Positions 37,031 through 46,471 of a DNA stretch of 64,000 bases are shown one piece after another. Source of the DNA: Paraglaciecola polaris LMG 21857 (GTDB taxonomy: Bacteria > Pseudomonadota > Gammaproteobacteria > Enterobacterales > Alteromonadaceae); NCBI RefSeq assembly GCF_000315055.1, contig NZ_BAER01000017.1, forward strand, positions 62,001 to 126,000, given 5' to 3'. How positions within the stretch are numbered: the first letter of the stretch is position 1; the number at the start of each line of letters is the position of its first letter. Below the pieces are notes generated by a model. It searched no databases, had not been told where the DNA came from, and saw only the letters and a list, made by a program, of their open reading frames with translations. The translations under genes and the position numbers were made by a program.

Positions 37031-37058
37031 AAAAAAGAGAGAGGAACTCTCTTTTTTT
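37031..37058 (+). terminator. terminator of the small peptide gene
   Basis: AAAAAAGAGAG pairs with CTCTCTTTTTT around an AGGAA loop, followed by T. Confidence 0.85.
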
Positions 37059-37145
37059 ATGTCTAAAATTCAACCATGCTTCACCGTTATAAAATGGATA
37101 TCAGCTGATCGTCGTACGTCTATAACGATGCCATACTGGGGGGAT

Positions 37146-37176
37146 AAAAAAACCGAGCAACATAGCTCGGTTTTTT
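37146..37176 (-). terminator. terminator of the fadIJ operon
   Basis: AAACCGAGC / GCTCGGTTT stem flanked by A and T runs on both sides, 20 bases after the fadJ stop; it can also stop plus-strand transcription. Confidence 0.88.
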
Positions 37177-37195
37177 AATGTGGTTCTTTGAACAC

Positions 37196-39346
37196 TTAGC
37201 TATAAAACGTTTTATTGTCCTCAGCCATATCAGTTAAACATGTCGCCGGGCTAAACTTGTCACCCAGTTGCTGTTGATAATAAGTCAATCGCTCTACTAT
37301 ATGTTTAATACCTAAAGTATCCATATAACGGAAAGGACCGCCTAAAAACGGCGGAAAGCCAATCCCAAAAATAGCGCCTATATCACCGTCTCTGGCGCAA
37401 CGTACTACGCCCTCATCAAGACACATAGCCGCTTCGTTAAGCATTAGTAAAACACAACGTTCAGCGATAGTATTATCACTCAAGCGGCTGTTTGGCGTGA
37501 CTCCTAGTAAATCATAGACACTTTCATCGACATCTTTGCCTGGCTTTTTGCCCTCATAGTTGTAAAAGCCGCGTTTGTTCTTTTTACCCTTACGATCATC
37601 CGCCAATAATTTGTCGAATCCGGGTGCTGAGTTAAAACGTTCACCAAACTGTGCAACCAAGATAGGACTTATTTTAGTGCCTACGTCTATACCCACTTCA
37701 TCTAACAACTTAATCGGACCAACTGGAAAGCCAAATTTGACCAAGGCTTTATCAATTTGATCAATGGGTTCGCCCGATAATAAAATTTCCGCAGATTCAT
37801 TCATGTAGGGTGCAAGTATTCGATTTACATAAAAACCGGCCCCATCCTTCACCACAATAGGGGTTTTACCTTGCTTTTTAGCCAGTTCCACCGTGGTCGA
37901 TATGGTCTCATCTGACGTCCCTTCATGGGCAATGACTTCAGCTAATGGCATTTTATCAACCGGCGAAAAATAATGAAGACCAATAACATTTTCAGGACGC
38001 TGTGCATTTGCGGCAATTTGCGCAATCGGAATAGATGACGTATTCGAGGCGAATATAGTGTGCTGTGCACAGTGCTCTTCGACGTCAGCAACCATATTTT
38101 GCTTTAAGCCTAAATCTTCGAATACCGCTTCGATCACTACATCTGTGTTGTCAAAGCCGACGTAGTCAATAGCACCCGTCAAACGTGATAGCTGTTTTTG
38201 CATATCAGAATGCAACATGAAGCGTCGCTTCACTTTTTTATTTAAAATATCATATGAATACTGCATTGCGTGGGCTATGCCATCACTGCGAATGTCTTTA
38301 ATACGCGCAGGTAAATTCGCTTTAGTTGCCGTCACGAAAGCGATGCCACCGCCCATCAAGCCCCCACCAAGGACACCGATTTTTTTGAGTTTTTTGGGTG
38401 CAACACCTTCGATTCCATGCTCTTTTTTCATTTCAGTCGTAGCAAAAAATAGACTGCGTAACGCAGCTGACTCGGGTGTCATGACTAAGTGCCCAAAATG
38501 TTTAGCCTCTAATGCCATCCCCTGCTGGATACCTTTTTCTAATCCGGTCTCGATACAATCAATAATGCGTTCAGGTGAAGGGTAGTTCCCCAAGGTTTTT
38601 GCTTGGGTTTGCTTACGCGCTTGCTTAAACATCAATTTTCGCCCCATAGGGGTACGTTCAAGAAATGTTCCCATAACATCAAGTTTTACTGGCTTACGTG
38701 TCGGTTTGGGTTTTTTCGCCATCTCAATTGCCACATCCAGTAAAATAGAGCGCGGCACCATATCGTCAACAATTCCATACTTTTTAGCTTGTTTGGCACG
38801 AACCGACACTCCCGTCAGCATCATTTTCATCGCCTGTTGTACACTTATTAGACGTGGCAACCTTTGTGTGCCACCACTACCCGGTAACAAACCAAGTTGC
38901 ACCTCAGGTAAGCCCAACTGCGTTTTATTGTCATCGCTACACACCCGAGCATGACAGGCTAATGCGAGCTCTAACCCGCCACCTAATGCAGGGCCATGAA
39001 TAGCAGCGACAAACGGAATAGACATGTCTTCGATACGCTGAAAAACGGCTTGGCCTCCTTTGCCAATCGCTTCTGCATCAACCGCACTTTGGCAACTTGC
39101 CAGCATACTGATATCAGCACCGGCCACAAATGAGTTATCTTTACCACTGATAATCACGACGCCTTTAATGTCATTGTCGCTTTGAATTTGGTCAAGCATG
39201 TCGTTCACCTGATCGCCAAACTCAACTTTTAGTGTGTTCATGGTTTCCCCAGGAACATCCATACTTAAGATAGCAATGCCGTCCTCGCGCTTCGTTAATG
39301 TGAATGCACTCTGAGCAGGTTGTTGTGTGGTATTTTCGTTAGTCAT
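37196..39346 (-). CDS. fadJ: fatty-acid oxidation complex alpha subunit FadJ
   Basis: This 716-residue multifunctional enzyme has enoyl-CoA hydratase/isomerase (1-190; [38 protein letters not shown]) and 3-hydroxyacyl-CoA dehydrogenase (about 315-620; NAD-binding [15 protein letters not shown], then [15 protein letters not shown]). It is clearly FadJ rather than FadB: its opening ([25 protein letters not shown] split by the usual residues) and length match E. coli FadJ (714). It performs steps two and three of beta-oxidation together with FadI. It follows fadI by 11 bases, in one operon with a FadR-like box upstream. Confidence 0.95.
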   Translation of the reverse strand: MTNENTTQQPAQSAFTLTKREDGIAILSMDVPGETMNTLKVEFGDQVNDMLDQIQSDNDIKGVVIISGKDNSFVAGADISMLASCQSAVDAEAIGKGGQAVFQRIEDMSIPFVAAIHGPALGGGLELALACHARVCSDDNKTQLGLPEVQLGLLPGSGGTQRLPRLISVQQAMKMMLTGVSVRAKQAKKYGIVDDMVPRSILLDVAIEMAKKPKPTRKPVKLDVMGTFLERTPMGRKLMFKQARKQTQAKTLGNYPSPERIIDCIETGLEKGIQQGMALEAKHFGHLVMTPESAALRSLFFATTEMKKEHGIEGVAPKKLKKIGVLGGGLMGGGIAFVTATKANLPARIKDIRSDGIAHAMQYSYDILNKKVKRRFMLHSDMQKQLSRLTGAIDYVGFDNTDVVIEAVFEDLGLKQNMVADVEEHCAQHTIFASNTSSIPIAQIAANAQRPENVIGLHYFSPVDKMPLAEVIAHEGTSDETISTTVELAKKQGKTPIVVKDGAGFYVNRILAPYMNESAEILLSGEPIDQIDKALVKFGFPVGPIKLLDEVGIDVGTKISPILVAQFGERFNSAPGFDKLLADDRKGKKNKRGFYNYEGKKPGKDVDESVYDLLGVTPNSRLSDNTIAERCVLLMLNEAAMCLDEGVVRCARDGDIGAIFGIGFPPFLGGPFRYMDTLGIKHIVERLTYYQQQLGDKFSPATCLTDMAEDNKTFYS

Positions 39347-39357
39347 AGTCTTTGCCC

Positions 39358-40668
39358 TTATTCAGTTTCAACGATCATTGCAGCGGCCAATCCACCAGCA
39401 GCGCACGCAGTTAATAAGCCGGTGCCACCACCACGGCGATTCAACTCATTCAGCATTTGAGTGATCATACGCGTACCGGTCGCGGCAAAGGGATGACCAT
39501 AAGCTAATGAACTGCCCATCACATTGAATTTATTCATATCAATTTCACCTGTCGCTTTACTGCGGCCTAGTTTATTTTGAGCAAACTTGTCACTGGCGAA
39601 CATCTTAATATTGGCTAATGTTTGTGCGGCAAAGGCTTCATGCATTTCAATTAACGTTAAATCATTTAAAGTCATACCTGCTCTATCAAGCGCCATTGGT
39701 GTCGCATATGACGGTCCCATTAACATGTCTTCCCACACGTCAATGGCCGCAAAGGCATAACTTTTAATGTAGCCTAAAGGTTTGTAGCCGAGTGCTTTAG
39801 CGCGACTTTCAGTCATCATTAACACCGCCGAAGCACCGTCAGTTAACGGGGTAGCATTCGCCGCGGTTACCGTACCGTGCTTCTTATCAAACACAGGACG
39901 TAACTTTGCATATCCCTCTAGAGTCGAATCAAAACGGACGTTATTGTCTTTTTCGAAGGCACCTTTGTAAGGCGCAGGGTAAGCAGTCATCACTTCATTA
40001 GCCAATTTCCCTTCATTCCAACTTTGGGCGGCTAGTGAGTGAGAACGATGAGCAAGCTTATCTTGATCTGCACGGCTGATGTTGTGACTCTTAGCCATTT
40101 GCTCAGCAGTTTGCCCCATGGACAATCCCGTTGAGTATTCAGCAACTGCAGGTGGTACGGGCAATAAATCCTTTAAACCTAGTTTTTTTAATACTGACCA
40201 TTTTTGGCCCAGAGTTTTGGTTTTCTGTAAATCCGTTAAGGCTCGTGCCAAATTCTTTGACACACCAATCGGCGACACAGAAGTAGAATCCGCACCACCT
40301 GCGATACCAACACTAATATTGCCCAGCATCATTGACTCAGCAATATTGACCGTAGATTGAAAACTCGTAGCACAAGCTCTCGAAACACTATACGCATCTG
40401 TGTGTACGCTCATGCCCGTACCCAGTACAATTTCACGGGCAATGTTCGGGGCTTCTGGCATTTGTACAACCTGTCCGTAAACCAATTGCTCAATTAACAA
40501 CGGGTCGACATTGTGCTTAACAAGCATTTCATTGACGACCATTTTGCCTAAATCTACAGCCGGGACGCCGTGAAAATTAGTCGCCATTTTAGCGAATGGT
40601 GTTCTCAAACCCGCTACGATGGCGATACGTTCGCCGCCTCGAGTAGTAACTGTTTGCTTTGCCGTCAT
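39358..40668 (-). CDS. fadI: 3-ketoacyl-CoA thiolase FadI
   Basis: This 436-residue thiolase has exactly the length of E. coli FadI. The nucleophile is Cys99 ([10 protein letters not shown]), the first His is in MHEAFAAQ and the second Cys is near the end in LLTACAAGG. It cleaves 3-ketoacyl-CoA to acetyl-CoA and a shortened acyl-CoA, the last step of each beta-oxidation round. First gene of the fadIJ operon; FadR-like operator 29 bases upstream of the ATG. Confidence 0.96.
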   Translation of the reverse strand: MTAKQTVTTRGGERIAIVAGLRTPFAKMATNFHGVPAVDLGKMVVNEMLVKHNVDPLLIEQLVYGQVVQMPEAPNIAREIVLGTGMSVHTDAYSVSRACATSFQSTVNIAESMMLGNISVGIAGGADSTSVSPIGVSKNLARALTDLQKTKTLGQKWSVLKKLGLKDLLPVPPAVAEYSTGLSMGQTAEQMAKSHNISRADQDKLAHRSHSLAAQSWNEGKLANEVMTAYPAPYKGAFEKDNNVRFDSTLEGYAKLRPVFDKKHGTVTAANATPLTDGASAVLMMTESRAKALGYKPLGYIKSYAFAAIDVWEDMLMGPSYATPMALDRAGMTLNDLTLIEMHEAFAAQTLANIKMFASDKFAQNKLGRSKATGEIDMNKFNVMGSSLAYGHPFAATGTRMITQMLNELNRRGGGTGLLTACAAGGLAAAMIVETE

Positions 40669-40696
40669 GATTTACCCTTATTGTTGAGTCACAACC

Positions 40697-40713
40697 AAGT
40701 GGTCTGACCTGTA
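40697..40713. promoter_or_regulatory. FadR-like operator in front of fadI
   Basis: AAGTGGTCTGACCTGTA matches the FadR consensus AACTGGTCNGACCAGTT in 14 of 17 positions with an intact GGTCTGACC core. It sits 29 bases before fadI, where binding would block the promoter. The position and the target gene agree with known FadR biology. Confidence 0.65.
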
Positions 40714-41073
40714 TTTAAGTTGGATTGTACAGGGAGAATTATAAATTTGAAAGTGCAGATAACATTGCGTCAATTGAATACGTTTACAATAGCAGCTTAG
40801 CCACCAAATGCAGCAAAGGTGTAGGTCAATTTCACTACTATTAGTTCCCCCCCACGACAGTAAAGCCTATATAAACTGACTGTCGCACGTCCGGTTCTAC
40901 TCCACATGCAATCAGTTTAATTATCCAGCGGATCATCTTTTTAAATATAAAGGGGGTTATTTGTAACATTGTTTTTCATCGATGGAACCCTATATAGGTA
41001 GCATTGTCTGTTTACACAGTTTATTTTCCCGTACACCTTTGTACGCAATTCAACGTAGGAATAATAAAAGCAC
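40714..41073. other. fadI-moxR divergent intergenic region
   Basis: No gene is visible here. A 7-bp inverted repeat, CGACAGT (40855-40861) and ACTGTCG (40879-40885), is separated by 17 bases and could be an operator for either side. The moxR promoter is expected around 40950-41040. Confidence 0.35.
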
Positions 41074-42030
41074 ATGCCTTCAACTCAATTCTCCCAGTTA
41101 CAAACGTATTTGGACTCGCAAATTATTGGTCAACCTACCTTGACCCAAAACCTACTTGTCGCATTACTTGCTGACGGCCACTTACTTGTTGAAGGCCCTC
41201 CAGGGTTAGCAAAAACGCGAGCGGTTAATTCATTAGCCAACGGCGTAGAAGGTGATTTTCATCGCGTTCAGTTTACCCCTGACTTACTACCAGCAGATCT
41301 CACAGGCACTGACATTTATCGACCGGAGACCGGGCAGTTTGATTTTCAAAAGGGGCCTCTTTTTCATAACCTGGTCTTAGCCGATGAAATAAATCGCGCT
41401 CCGGCTAAAGTGCAGTCTGCGTTGCTCGAAGCGATGGCTGAACGGCAAATTACCGTGGGCAATAAAACCTATCCACTACCTGAGCTGTTTTTAGTTATGG
41501 CCACTCAAAACCCTATCGAGCAGGAAGGGACATACCCTTTACCCGAAGCACAACTCGATCGTTTTCTCATGCACTTAGAAATTGATTACCCTGGCGCTGA
41601 AACCGAACTGGCGGTTCTTAAGTTAACCAGAAACGAAGCATTAAACACTGCGCCGGTTAACGCGCCAAGTTTATCTCAGCACGATATATTTAGTGCCCGA
41701 AAAGCGTTGTTGGAAATTCACCTAGATGAAAATCTTGAACAATATTTAGTCGAGCTGGTTATTGCGACACGTCAGCCACAAAAATACAGTAAGCAACTCG
41801 CCAGTTGGATCGAATTTGGTGCGAGCCCTCGCGCAACCATCGCATTGGATAAGTGTGCCCGTGCACACGCTTGGCTGATGGGCAGGGATTTTGTTGGCCC
41901 AGATAACATTCAAGCCGTTTTTCATAACGTTTTACGTCATCGATTACTGCTTAGTTATGAAGCTGAAGCTGAGGGTGTAACGAGAAATCAAGTGCTCGAT
42001 AGCATATTACAACTCGTTCCTGTGCCATAG
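41074..42030 (+). CDS. MoxR family AAA+ ATPase
   Basis: This 318-residue ATPase has Walker A GPPGLAKTR at residues 41-49, Walker B LVLADEINRA at about 108-117, the sensor-1 segment VMATQNPIEQEGTYPLPEAQLDRF and a C-terminal lid. MoxR ATPases act as chaperones that mature protein complexes together with von Willebrand factor A partners. It is the first gene of a six-gene operon (DUF58, DUF4381, two VWA proteins, BatD), the classic MoxR-Bat arrangement. Target complex unknown. Confidence 0.95.
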   Translation: MPSTQFSQLQTYLDSQIIGQPTLTQNLLVALLADGHLLVEGPPGLAKTRAVNSLANGVEGDFHRVQFTPDLLPADLTGTDIYRPETGQFDFQKGPLFHNLVLADEINRAPAKVQSALLEAMAERQITVGNKTYPLPELFLVMATQNPIEQEGTYPLPEAQLDRFLMHLEIDYPGAETELAVLKLTRNEALNTAPVNAPSLSQHDIFSARKALLEIHLDENLEQYLVELVIATRQPQKYSKQLASWIEFGASPRATIALDKCARAHAWLMGRDFVGPDNIQAVFHNVLRHRLLLSYEAEAEGVTRNQVLDSILQLVPVP

Positions 42031-42041
42031 GGCGATTATTC

Positions 42042-43001
42042 ATGCACGTAACACAAAATGTTAGCCAATGGTTAGACAACCACCATAGTGATGGGGTAAA
42101 TCTGCAGATCAAAGAACTGCTGTATTACCGCACTAAAGCCAGCTTACTGAATTTAAGTCTGCGTCGTCCTGCCCAAGCCAACCTCTCCGGGGGATATTTG
42201 GCTAAAACCAAAGGTCGTGGCATGGAGTTTGATGAAGCCCGACACTATCAACCTGGCGATGATATACGTGCAATAGATTGGCGCGTGACTGCACGTACAG
42301 GTAAAACTCATACGAAAATTTATCGAGAAGAGAAAGAACGTCCGGTTTTTGTATTGGCTGATTTGTCTAGCTCAATGCATTTTGGCACCCAGCTTTTATT
42401 CAAGTCCGTGCAGGTAGCACATTTAACGGCACTTATCGCATGGGCTGCGCATAAGCGAGGGGATCGTATCGGTGGATTAGTATTCAATCAAACTGAACAC
42501 AAAGAATTTAAGCCCTTTTCCCGGCAAAAAGCCGTATTGTCGTTACTTAATGGACTCACAAAGTTGCATACCCCTCACGACGTCCGGCCCAATCAAGTGC
42601 CCTTTTCTGACGCATGTGCTCGCCTTAGACGCCTTGCACACCCGGGAAGTTTGGTTTTCATTATCAGTGACTTTGCTAATTTAAATGACGCTGCTCAGCA
42701 GCATCTAGCCCACTTGAGCCGCCATTGTGAGGTGACTGCCTATCCCATTAGTGATCCCTTTGAGCATGCGCTGCCCCAGAGTCATTATCAGCAGATGCTG
42801 AGCCTGACAGACGGGCAAAACGAGCAACAAATTATAATTGGCGAAAAGCGTATCGCTAGCCAATATCAAATCGAGCATGAGCAACGCTTCAATACGATCA
42901 ATGAGCAATTAAAACATTGCCGTGCCAATGTCGTCCCCATTAGCTGTGCTATCTCATTAGAGCAACAATTAGCTAAACGCAGTAGTGAAAAAGCCGTATG
43001 A
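42042..43001 (+). CDS. DUF58 domain protein
   Basis: This 319-residue soluble protein has the DUF58 signature GRGMEFDEARHYQPGDDIRAIDWRVTAR at about 62-90 (positions 42215-42295) and a VWA-like fold behind it (VFVLADLSSSMHFGT, with a DxSxS metal site). It is the usual partner of MoxR ATPases. It starts 11 bases after moxR and its stop overlaps the next start (ATGA), so translation is coupled. Confidence 0.92.
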   Translation: MHVTQNVSQWLDNHHSDGVNLQIKELLYYRTKASLLNLSLRRPAQANLSGGYLAKTKGRGMEFDEARHYQPGDDIRAIDWRVTARTGKTHTKIYREEKERPVFVLADLSSSMHFGTQLLFKSVQVAHLTALIAWAAHKRGDRIGGLVFNQTEHKEFKPFSRQKAVLSLLNGLTKLHTPHDVRPNQVPFSDACARLRRLAHPGSLVFIISDFANLNDAAQQHLAHLSRHCEVTAYPISDPFEHALPQSHYQQMLSLTDGQNEQQIIIGEKRIASQYQIEHEQRFNTINEQLKHCRANVVPISCAISLEQQLAKRSSEKAV

Positions 43002-43501
43002 ATCCGCTAGATCAATTGAAAGATATTTACATACCTCCAGAAGTGGATGCCTGGCCACCTGCATATGGCTGGTGGCTTATTGCCATATTAACTACCCTAG
43101 CGATTATTATCTTCGCGCTCTTTTTTTATCGGCGCTATAAATATAACTTCGCTCGCCGAGAAGCGCTTAATTCACTTGTGTCAATCCACGCTCAACAGCC
43201 GGACTGGCCCATGCATAGCAACATACTGTTAAAACGAGTTTGTCTACATTATTTCCCTTCAGCGAATATCGCCAATTTACATGGGCAACTCTGGTGTGAA
43301 TTTTTAGTGAATCAATTACCTAAAGCACGGCGTAACCGATTTACTGAGGCGTACAGTGAACTACAGACGTTACTTTATCGCTCTACCGTTTCTGATGATG
43401 CTAACTTTGACACTATTCACCAGCAAATTACCCTGTGGTTAAAACACGCGAGTTTTACCGCCAAAAGTAACGGTAAACAGCTAGGAGAAAAGCATGTTTG
43501 A
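42998..43501 (+). CDS. DUF4381 membrane protein
   Basis: This 167-residue protein has one transmembrane helix at about 25-45 (WWLIAILTTLAIIIFALFFY) after a short N-terminal WPPAYGWW segment, then a cytoplasmic helical domain. This is the DUF4381 family found between DUF58 and VWA genes of Bat operons. It overlaps both neighbours by a few bases, indicating one transcript. Confidence 0.88.
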   Translation: MNPLDQLKDIYIPPEVDAWPPAYGWWLIAILTTLAIIIFALFFYRRYKYNFARREALNSLVSIHAQQPDWPMHSNILLKRVCLHYFPSANIANLHGQLWCEFLVNQLPKARRNRFTEAYSELQTLLYRSTVSDDANFDTIHQQITLWLKHASFTAKSNGKQLGEKHV

Positions 43502-44510
43502 GTTCGCCTGGTGGTGGATGTGGTTTACCCTTCCCTTACCTTTATTAGTCTATTTCCTCCCTGCAAAAGCGCCTGTACAGTCTGCAGCATTAAGGGTTCC
43601 CCACTTACCCCAAGGTTTACAAAGTGTGAACAAGCCACCGTCAAGCAAACGCATATTTTTGACAATAGCAACTATCGGCTGGCTCGCGCTCATTGCGGCC
43701 AGCGCACGTCCCCAATGGTTAGGTGATCCAGTTAGCATACCCGCCGAAGGGCGAGACCTGATGATTGCAGTCGATTTATCGGGCAGTATGAAAATAGATG
43801 ACATGCAAGTAAATGGTCGGCAAGTTGATCGCCTACAGATGATCAAGTCGGTGTTGAGTGACTTTATACAGCGCCGTGTGGGCGATCGTTTAGGTTTGAT
43901 ATTTTTTGCAGATACCGCTTATTTACAAGCCCCATTGACCTACGATAGAGATACCGTTGCACAACTGCTTGACGAATCCTTAATAGGCTTAGTCGGCGAA
44001 CAAACCGCCATTGGTGATGCGATAGGTTTAGCCATCAAGCGCTTTCAAAGTAAAAAAGAATCAAACAAGGTGTTAGTGCTTCTAACCGATGGCCAAAATA
44101 CCGCAGGCAATATCACCCCTGAACAAGCTAATGAATTAGCGATCGCCAATGGGGTAACACTTTACACCATTGGAGTAGGTGCGGATCAAATGGTGGTGCA
44201 GAGTATTTTTGGACGCCGCCAAGTCAACCCTTCCCAAGAACTAGATGAGGGTATGTTGACCAAGCTCGCAGAGTCTACAGGTGGTCGCTATTTTCGCGCC
44301 AGAGACGCGCAAAGTTTACAAGAAATATATAGCAAACTGGATGAACTAGAACCCATCGCCCGTGAAAGCAGACAAATGCGACCATTACAGGCTTTGTATT
44401 TCTACCCACTCGCACTCGCATTATTCATTACCTTGTTGCTTGCGCTTAACCCCCTGATGTCAGGTTTAATAAACAAGCGGAGAAATATCACTCAAGGAGG
44501 AGAAATTTGA
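43494..44510 (+). CDS. VWA domain protein, BatA type
   Basis: This 338-residue membrane protein has N-terminal helices (about 5-22 and 54-70), a von Willebrand A domain with a complete metal site DLSGS (94-98), DTAYLQAPLT and LLTDGQNTAGN, and a C-terminal helix (ALYFYPLALALFITLLLAL). The VWA domain faces the periplasm. BatA-like proteins work with MoxR and BatB-D, and are linked to stress tolerance. The start has AGGAG upstream and overlaps the previous gene by eight bases. Confidence 0.92.
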   Translation: MFEFAWWWMWFTLPLPLLVYFLPAKAPVQSAALRVPHLPQGLQSVNKPPSSKRIFLTIATIGWLALIAASARPQWLGDPVSIPAEGRDLMIAVDLSGSMKIDDMQVNGRQVDRLQMIKSVLSDFIQRRVGDRLGLIFFADTAYLQAPLTYDRDTVAQLLDESLIGLVGEQTAIGDAIGLAIKRFQSKKESNKVLVLLTDGQNTAGNITPEQANELAIANGVTLYTIGVGADQMVVQSIFGRRQVNPSQELDEGMLTKLAESTGGRYFRARDAQSLQEIYSKLDELEPIARESRQMRPLQALYFYPLALALFITLLLALNPLMSGLINKRRNITQGGEI

Positions 44511-46051
44511 TGCCTGATTTCAATATCACCGACTTTCATTTTTTGCGTCCGTTATGGCTTTTAGCGCTTATTCCTCTGCTTCTATTGGTGGTGTTTCTGC
44601 GCCGTATGAATCACCAACATTCTGGTTGGCAATCAGTGTTGCCCAATCACCTTTATCAACATCTGGTGGCGCATAACGGGATTAAATCCTCAAAACCTCC
44701 TCTGTATCTATTGACCATCGCCTGGGTTTTAGCCTCACTGGCATTAGCCGGTCCAACATGGCAGCGGCTGCCACAACCTGTATATCAACTCAATAGCGGA
44801 AAAGTAGTAGTATTGGATATGTCACTCTCTATGCGTGCCACAGACATTAAACCTAATCGTTTAACCCGTGCCAAATACAAAGCCATTGATTTAGTAAAAG
44901 CTATTGCCGAAGGAGAAACGGGACTAGTTGCTTACGCTGGAGATGCATTTACTATCAGCCCTTTAAGTTCCGATGGGCAAAATCTCACAACCCTCATTCC
45001 CAGTTTATCCCCAGAGATCATGCCGGTGGCGGGTAGCGAACCGTTTCTTGGTTTGCAGTCAGCAATCGAGTTATTGGGTAACGCTGGGTATCAGCAAGGT
45101 GAAATCTTTTGGATAACGGATGGTATTGAAAACAGCCAAGTCGCCGAAGTCAGTAAACTGCTTGCTGATTCGCCCTATCGCTTATCAGTATTGGCGGTGG
45201 GCACGCAAGATGGTGCTCCAATTCAATTGTTAAACGGTGACTTTTTAAAAGATAGCAGTGGTGCAGTTGTTGTCCCTCGACTGCGCGCCAGTAACTTACA
45301 AACCTTAGCTCGAAAAGGAGGCGGTCGTTATATCACAATGCGCTCCGACGATAGTGATATAACCTACTTAAAAAATCAGCGGGTTTTACAATCTGAGCAA
45401 GAAAAAGAAGGCCAAGCAGATGAAAAGTTTGGTGATAAATGGCAGGAAATGGGCCCCTACTTACTATTGCTGCTCGTGCCGCTTGCTGCCTATGGCTTTC
45501 GCCGTGGTCTCATTGGTATTTTTTTGCTGTTCGTGTTGTTTCCAGGCTATGCACCTGATGCAAGCGCCAATTGGTGGGACGATATGTGGCAGACAAAAGA
45601 TCAGCAAGGCCAATTAGCGTTCAACCAGAATAATTTCAACGCCGCAACTGAGCATTTCAACGATCCTATGTGGCGCGGTACGGCAGCATATAAAGCCAAG
45701 GACTATGCCACTGCATTGGATGCATTTCAACACGCCACTGGCGCTCAAGCGCGTTATAATGAAGGTAATGCCTTAGCCCAATTAGGTGAAATTGAAGACG
45801 CCATAAAAGCCTATGAGGAAGCACTTGCCATTGACCCTAATTATCAAGATGCGCTGACCAATAAAACATTACTTGAAAAGCAAGAGCAAGAAAATCAGAA
45901 CAGCGGCGATCAGCAAGATAAGTCCCAGCAGTCAGAAGACCAAGACAAGTCCGAGCAAGATAACGAGCAAAATCAGTCTCAAGATCAACAAGGTGACTCT
46001 CAGCAGCAAGAAAATCAGGAGCCAGAGCAGAATCAATCAACAAAAAAATGA
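44510..46051 (+). CDS. VWA-TPR protein, BatB/BatC fusion, truncated by frameshift
   Basis: The reading frame holds two N-terminal helices, a VWA domain with metal site DMSLS (about 103-107), a helix near 305-330, and two to three TPR units (GAQARYNEGNALAQLGEIED, AIKAYEEALAIDPNYQDALT). A Gln/Glu/Asn/Ser-rich tail follows. It then stops at 46051 right after seven A (46042-46048). The conserved C-terminal end of the family (RMQTLLNRVPDDPAFLLKRK) is found in the next frame, 46047-46466, so one A too many breaks the gene. The start ATG at 44510 shares its A with the batA stop and follows AGGAGGAG. Likely a sequencing error or real frameshift. Confidence 0.88.
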   Translation: MPDFNITDFHFLRPLWLLALIPLLLLVVFLRRMNHQHSGWQSVLPNHLYQHLVAHNGIKSSKPPLYLLTIAWVLASLALAGPTWQRLPQPVYQLNSGKVVVLDMSLSMRATDIKPNRLTRAKYKAIDLVKAIAEGETGLVAYAGDAFTISPLSSDGQNLTTLIPSLSPEIMPVAGSEPFLGLQSAIELLGNAGYQQGEIFWITDGIENSQVAEVSKLLADSPYRLSVLAVGTQDGAPIQLLNGDFLKDSSGAVVVPRLRASNLQTLARKGGGRYITMRSDDSDITYLKNQRVLQSEQEKEGQADEKFGDKWQEMGPYLLLLLVPLAAYGFRRGLIGIFLLFVLFPGYAPDASANWWDDMWQTKDQQGQLAFNQNNFNAATEHFNDPMWRGTAAYKAKDYATALDAFQHATGAQARYNEGNALAQLGEIEDAIKAYEEALAIDPNYQDALTNKTLLEKQEQENQNSGDQQDKSQQSEDQDKSEQDNEQNQSQDQQGDSQQQENQEPEQNQSTKK

Positions 46052-46330
46052 CAGTCAACAAAGCACTGAAAATAGTCAGTCAGGGCCTAACGACACATCT
46101 GCTGATGCTCAGGATAAGCAACAGCAAGATAAACAAGGTAACCAGCCACCACAGTCACCAGATGAACAACAAAACAACGAAGATCAATCTCAATCATCTG
46201 CTCAACAAGAAAAAGAGCAACAGGCGCAATCAGCCCAAACCGCTGGGGATCCCCAGGAGACAAAATCTGAGGATCAACAGCAAGCACAAGGATCCCAAGC
46301 TCCCCAAGAACTGACTGATGAACAGAAAGA
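45870..46330 (+). repeat. low-complexity Gln/Glu/Asn/Ser-coding tract
   Basis: About 460 bases built of CAA, CAG, GAA, GAT and AGT-type codons encode an acidic, glutamine-rich unstructured linker in the BatB protein. Repetition is of codon type, with no fixed unit or spacers. Confidence 0.75.
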
Positions 46331-46466
46331 GAATATGCAGCGTATGCAAACCCTACTAAATCGCGTTCCCGACGATCCGGCATTTTTACTTAAACGTAAA
46401 ATGCAGATCGAAAATCAACAACGCAGACAACAACGTACACCGACTCAACGACAAAGGAATTGGTAA
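46047..46466 (+). CDS. C-terminal part of the frameshifted BatB/BatC gene
   Basis: In the frame one base on from the VWA-TPR gene, the Gln-rich linker continues (NDSQQSTENSQSGPNDTSAD). It ends with the conserved tail LTDEQKENMQRMQTLLNRVPDDPAFLLKRKMQ (positions 46306-46403) and a basic QRRQQRTPTQRQRNW. The VPDDP-LLKRK segment is typical for the end of TPR-containing Bat proteins. It has no ribosome site of its own. Removing one A from the A7 run (46042-46048) would join both parts into a protein of about 650 residues. An open frame reaches back to an ATG at 45873, but that stretch overlaps the real linker in another frame. Confidence 0.72.
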   Translation, partial: NDSQQSTENSQSGPNDTSADAQDKQQQDKQGNQPPQSPDEQQNNEDQSQSSAQQEKEQQAQSAQTAGDPQETKSEDQQQAQGSQAPQELTDEQKENMQRMQTLLNRVPDDPAFLLKRKMQIENQQRRQQRTPTQRQRNW

Positions 46467-46471
46467 CAGCA

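Noticed and set aside
45873-46046. ATG-initiated reading frame overlapping the BatB linker
   Set aside because: It gives a Lys/Ser-rich, out-of-frame reading of the Gln-rich linker; only the part after the A7 run carries family-specific sequence.
46048-46314. Restart ORF at the ATGA overlapping the BatB stop
   Set aside because: The product has no signal or domain and does not contain the conserved VPDDP tail, so reinitiation or a -1 shift would not restore the protein.
45870-46330. Repetitive CAA/CAG tract considered as CRISPR or satellite
   Set aside because: There is no fixed repeat unit or spacer, and it is in frame inside a coding region.
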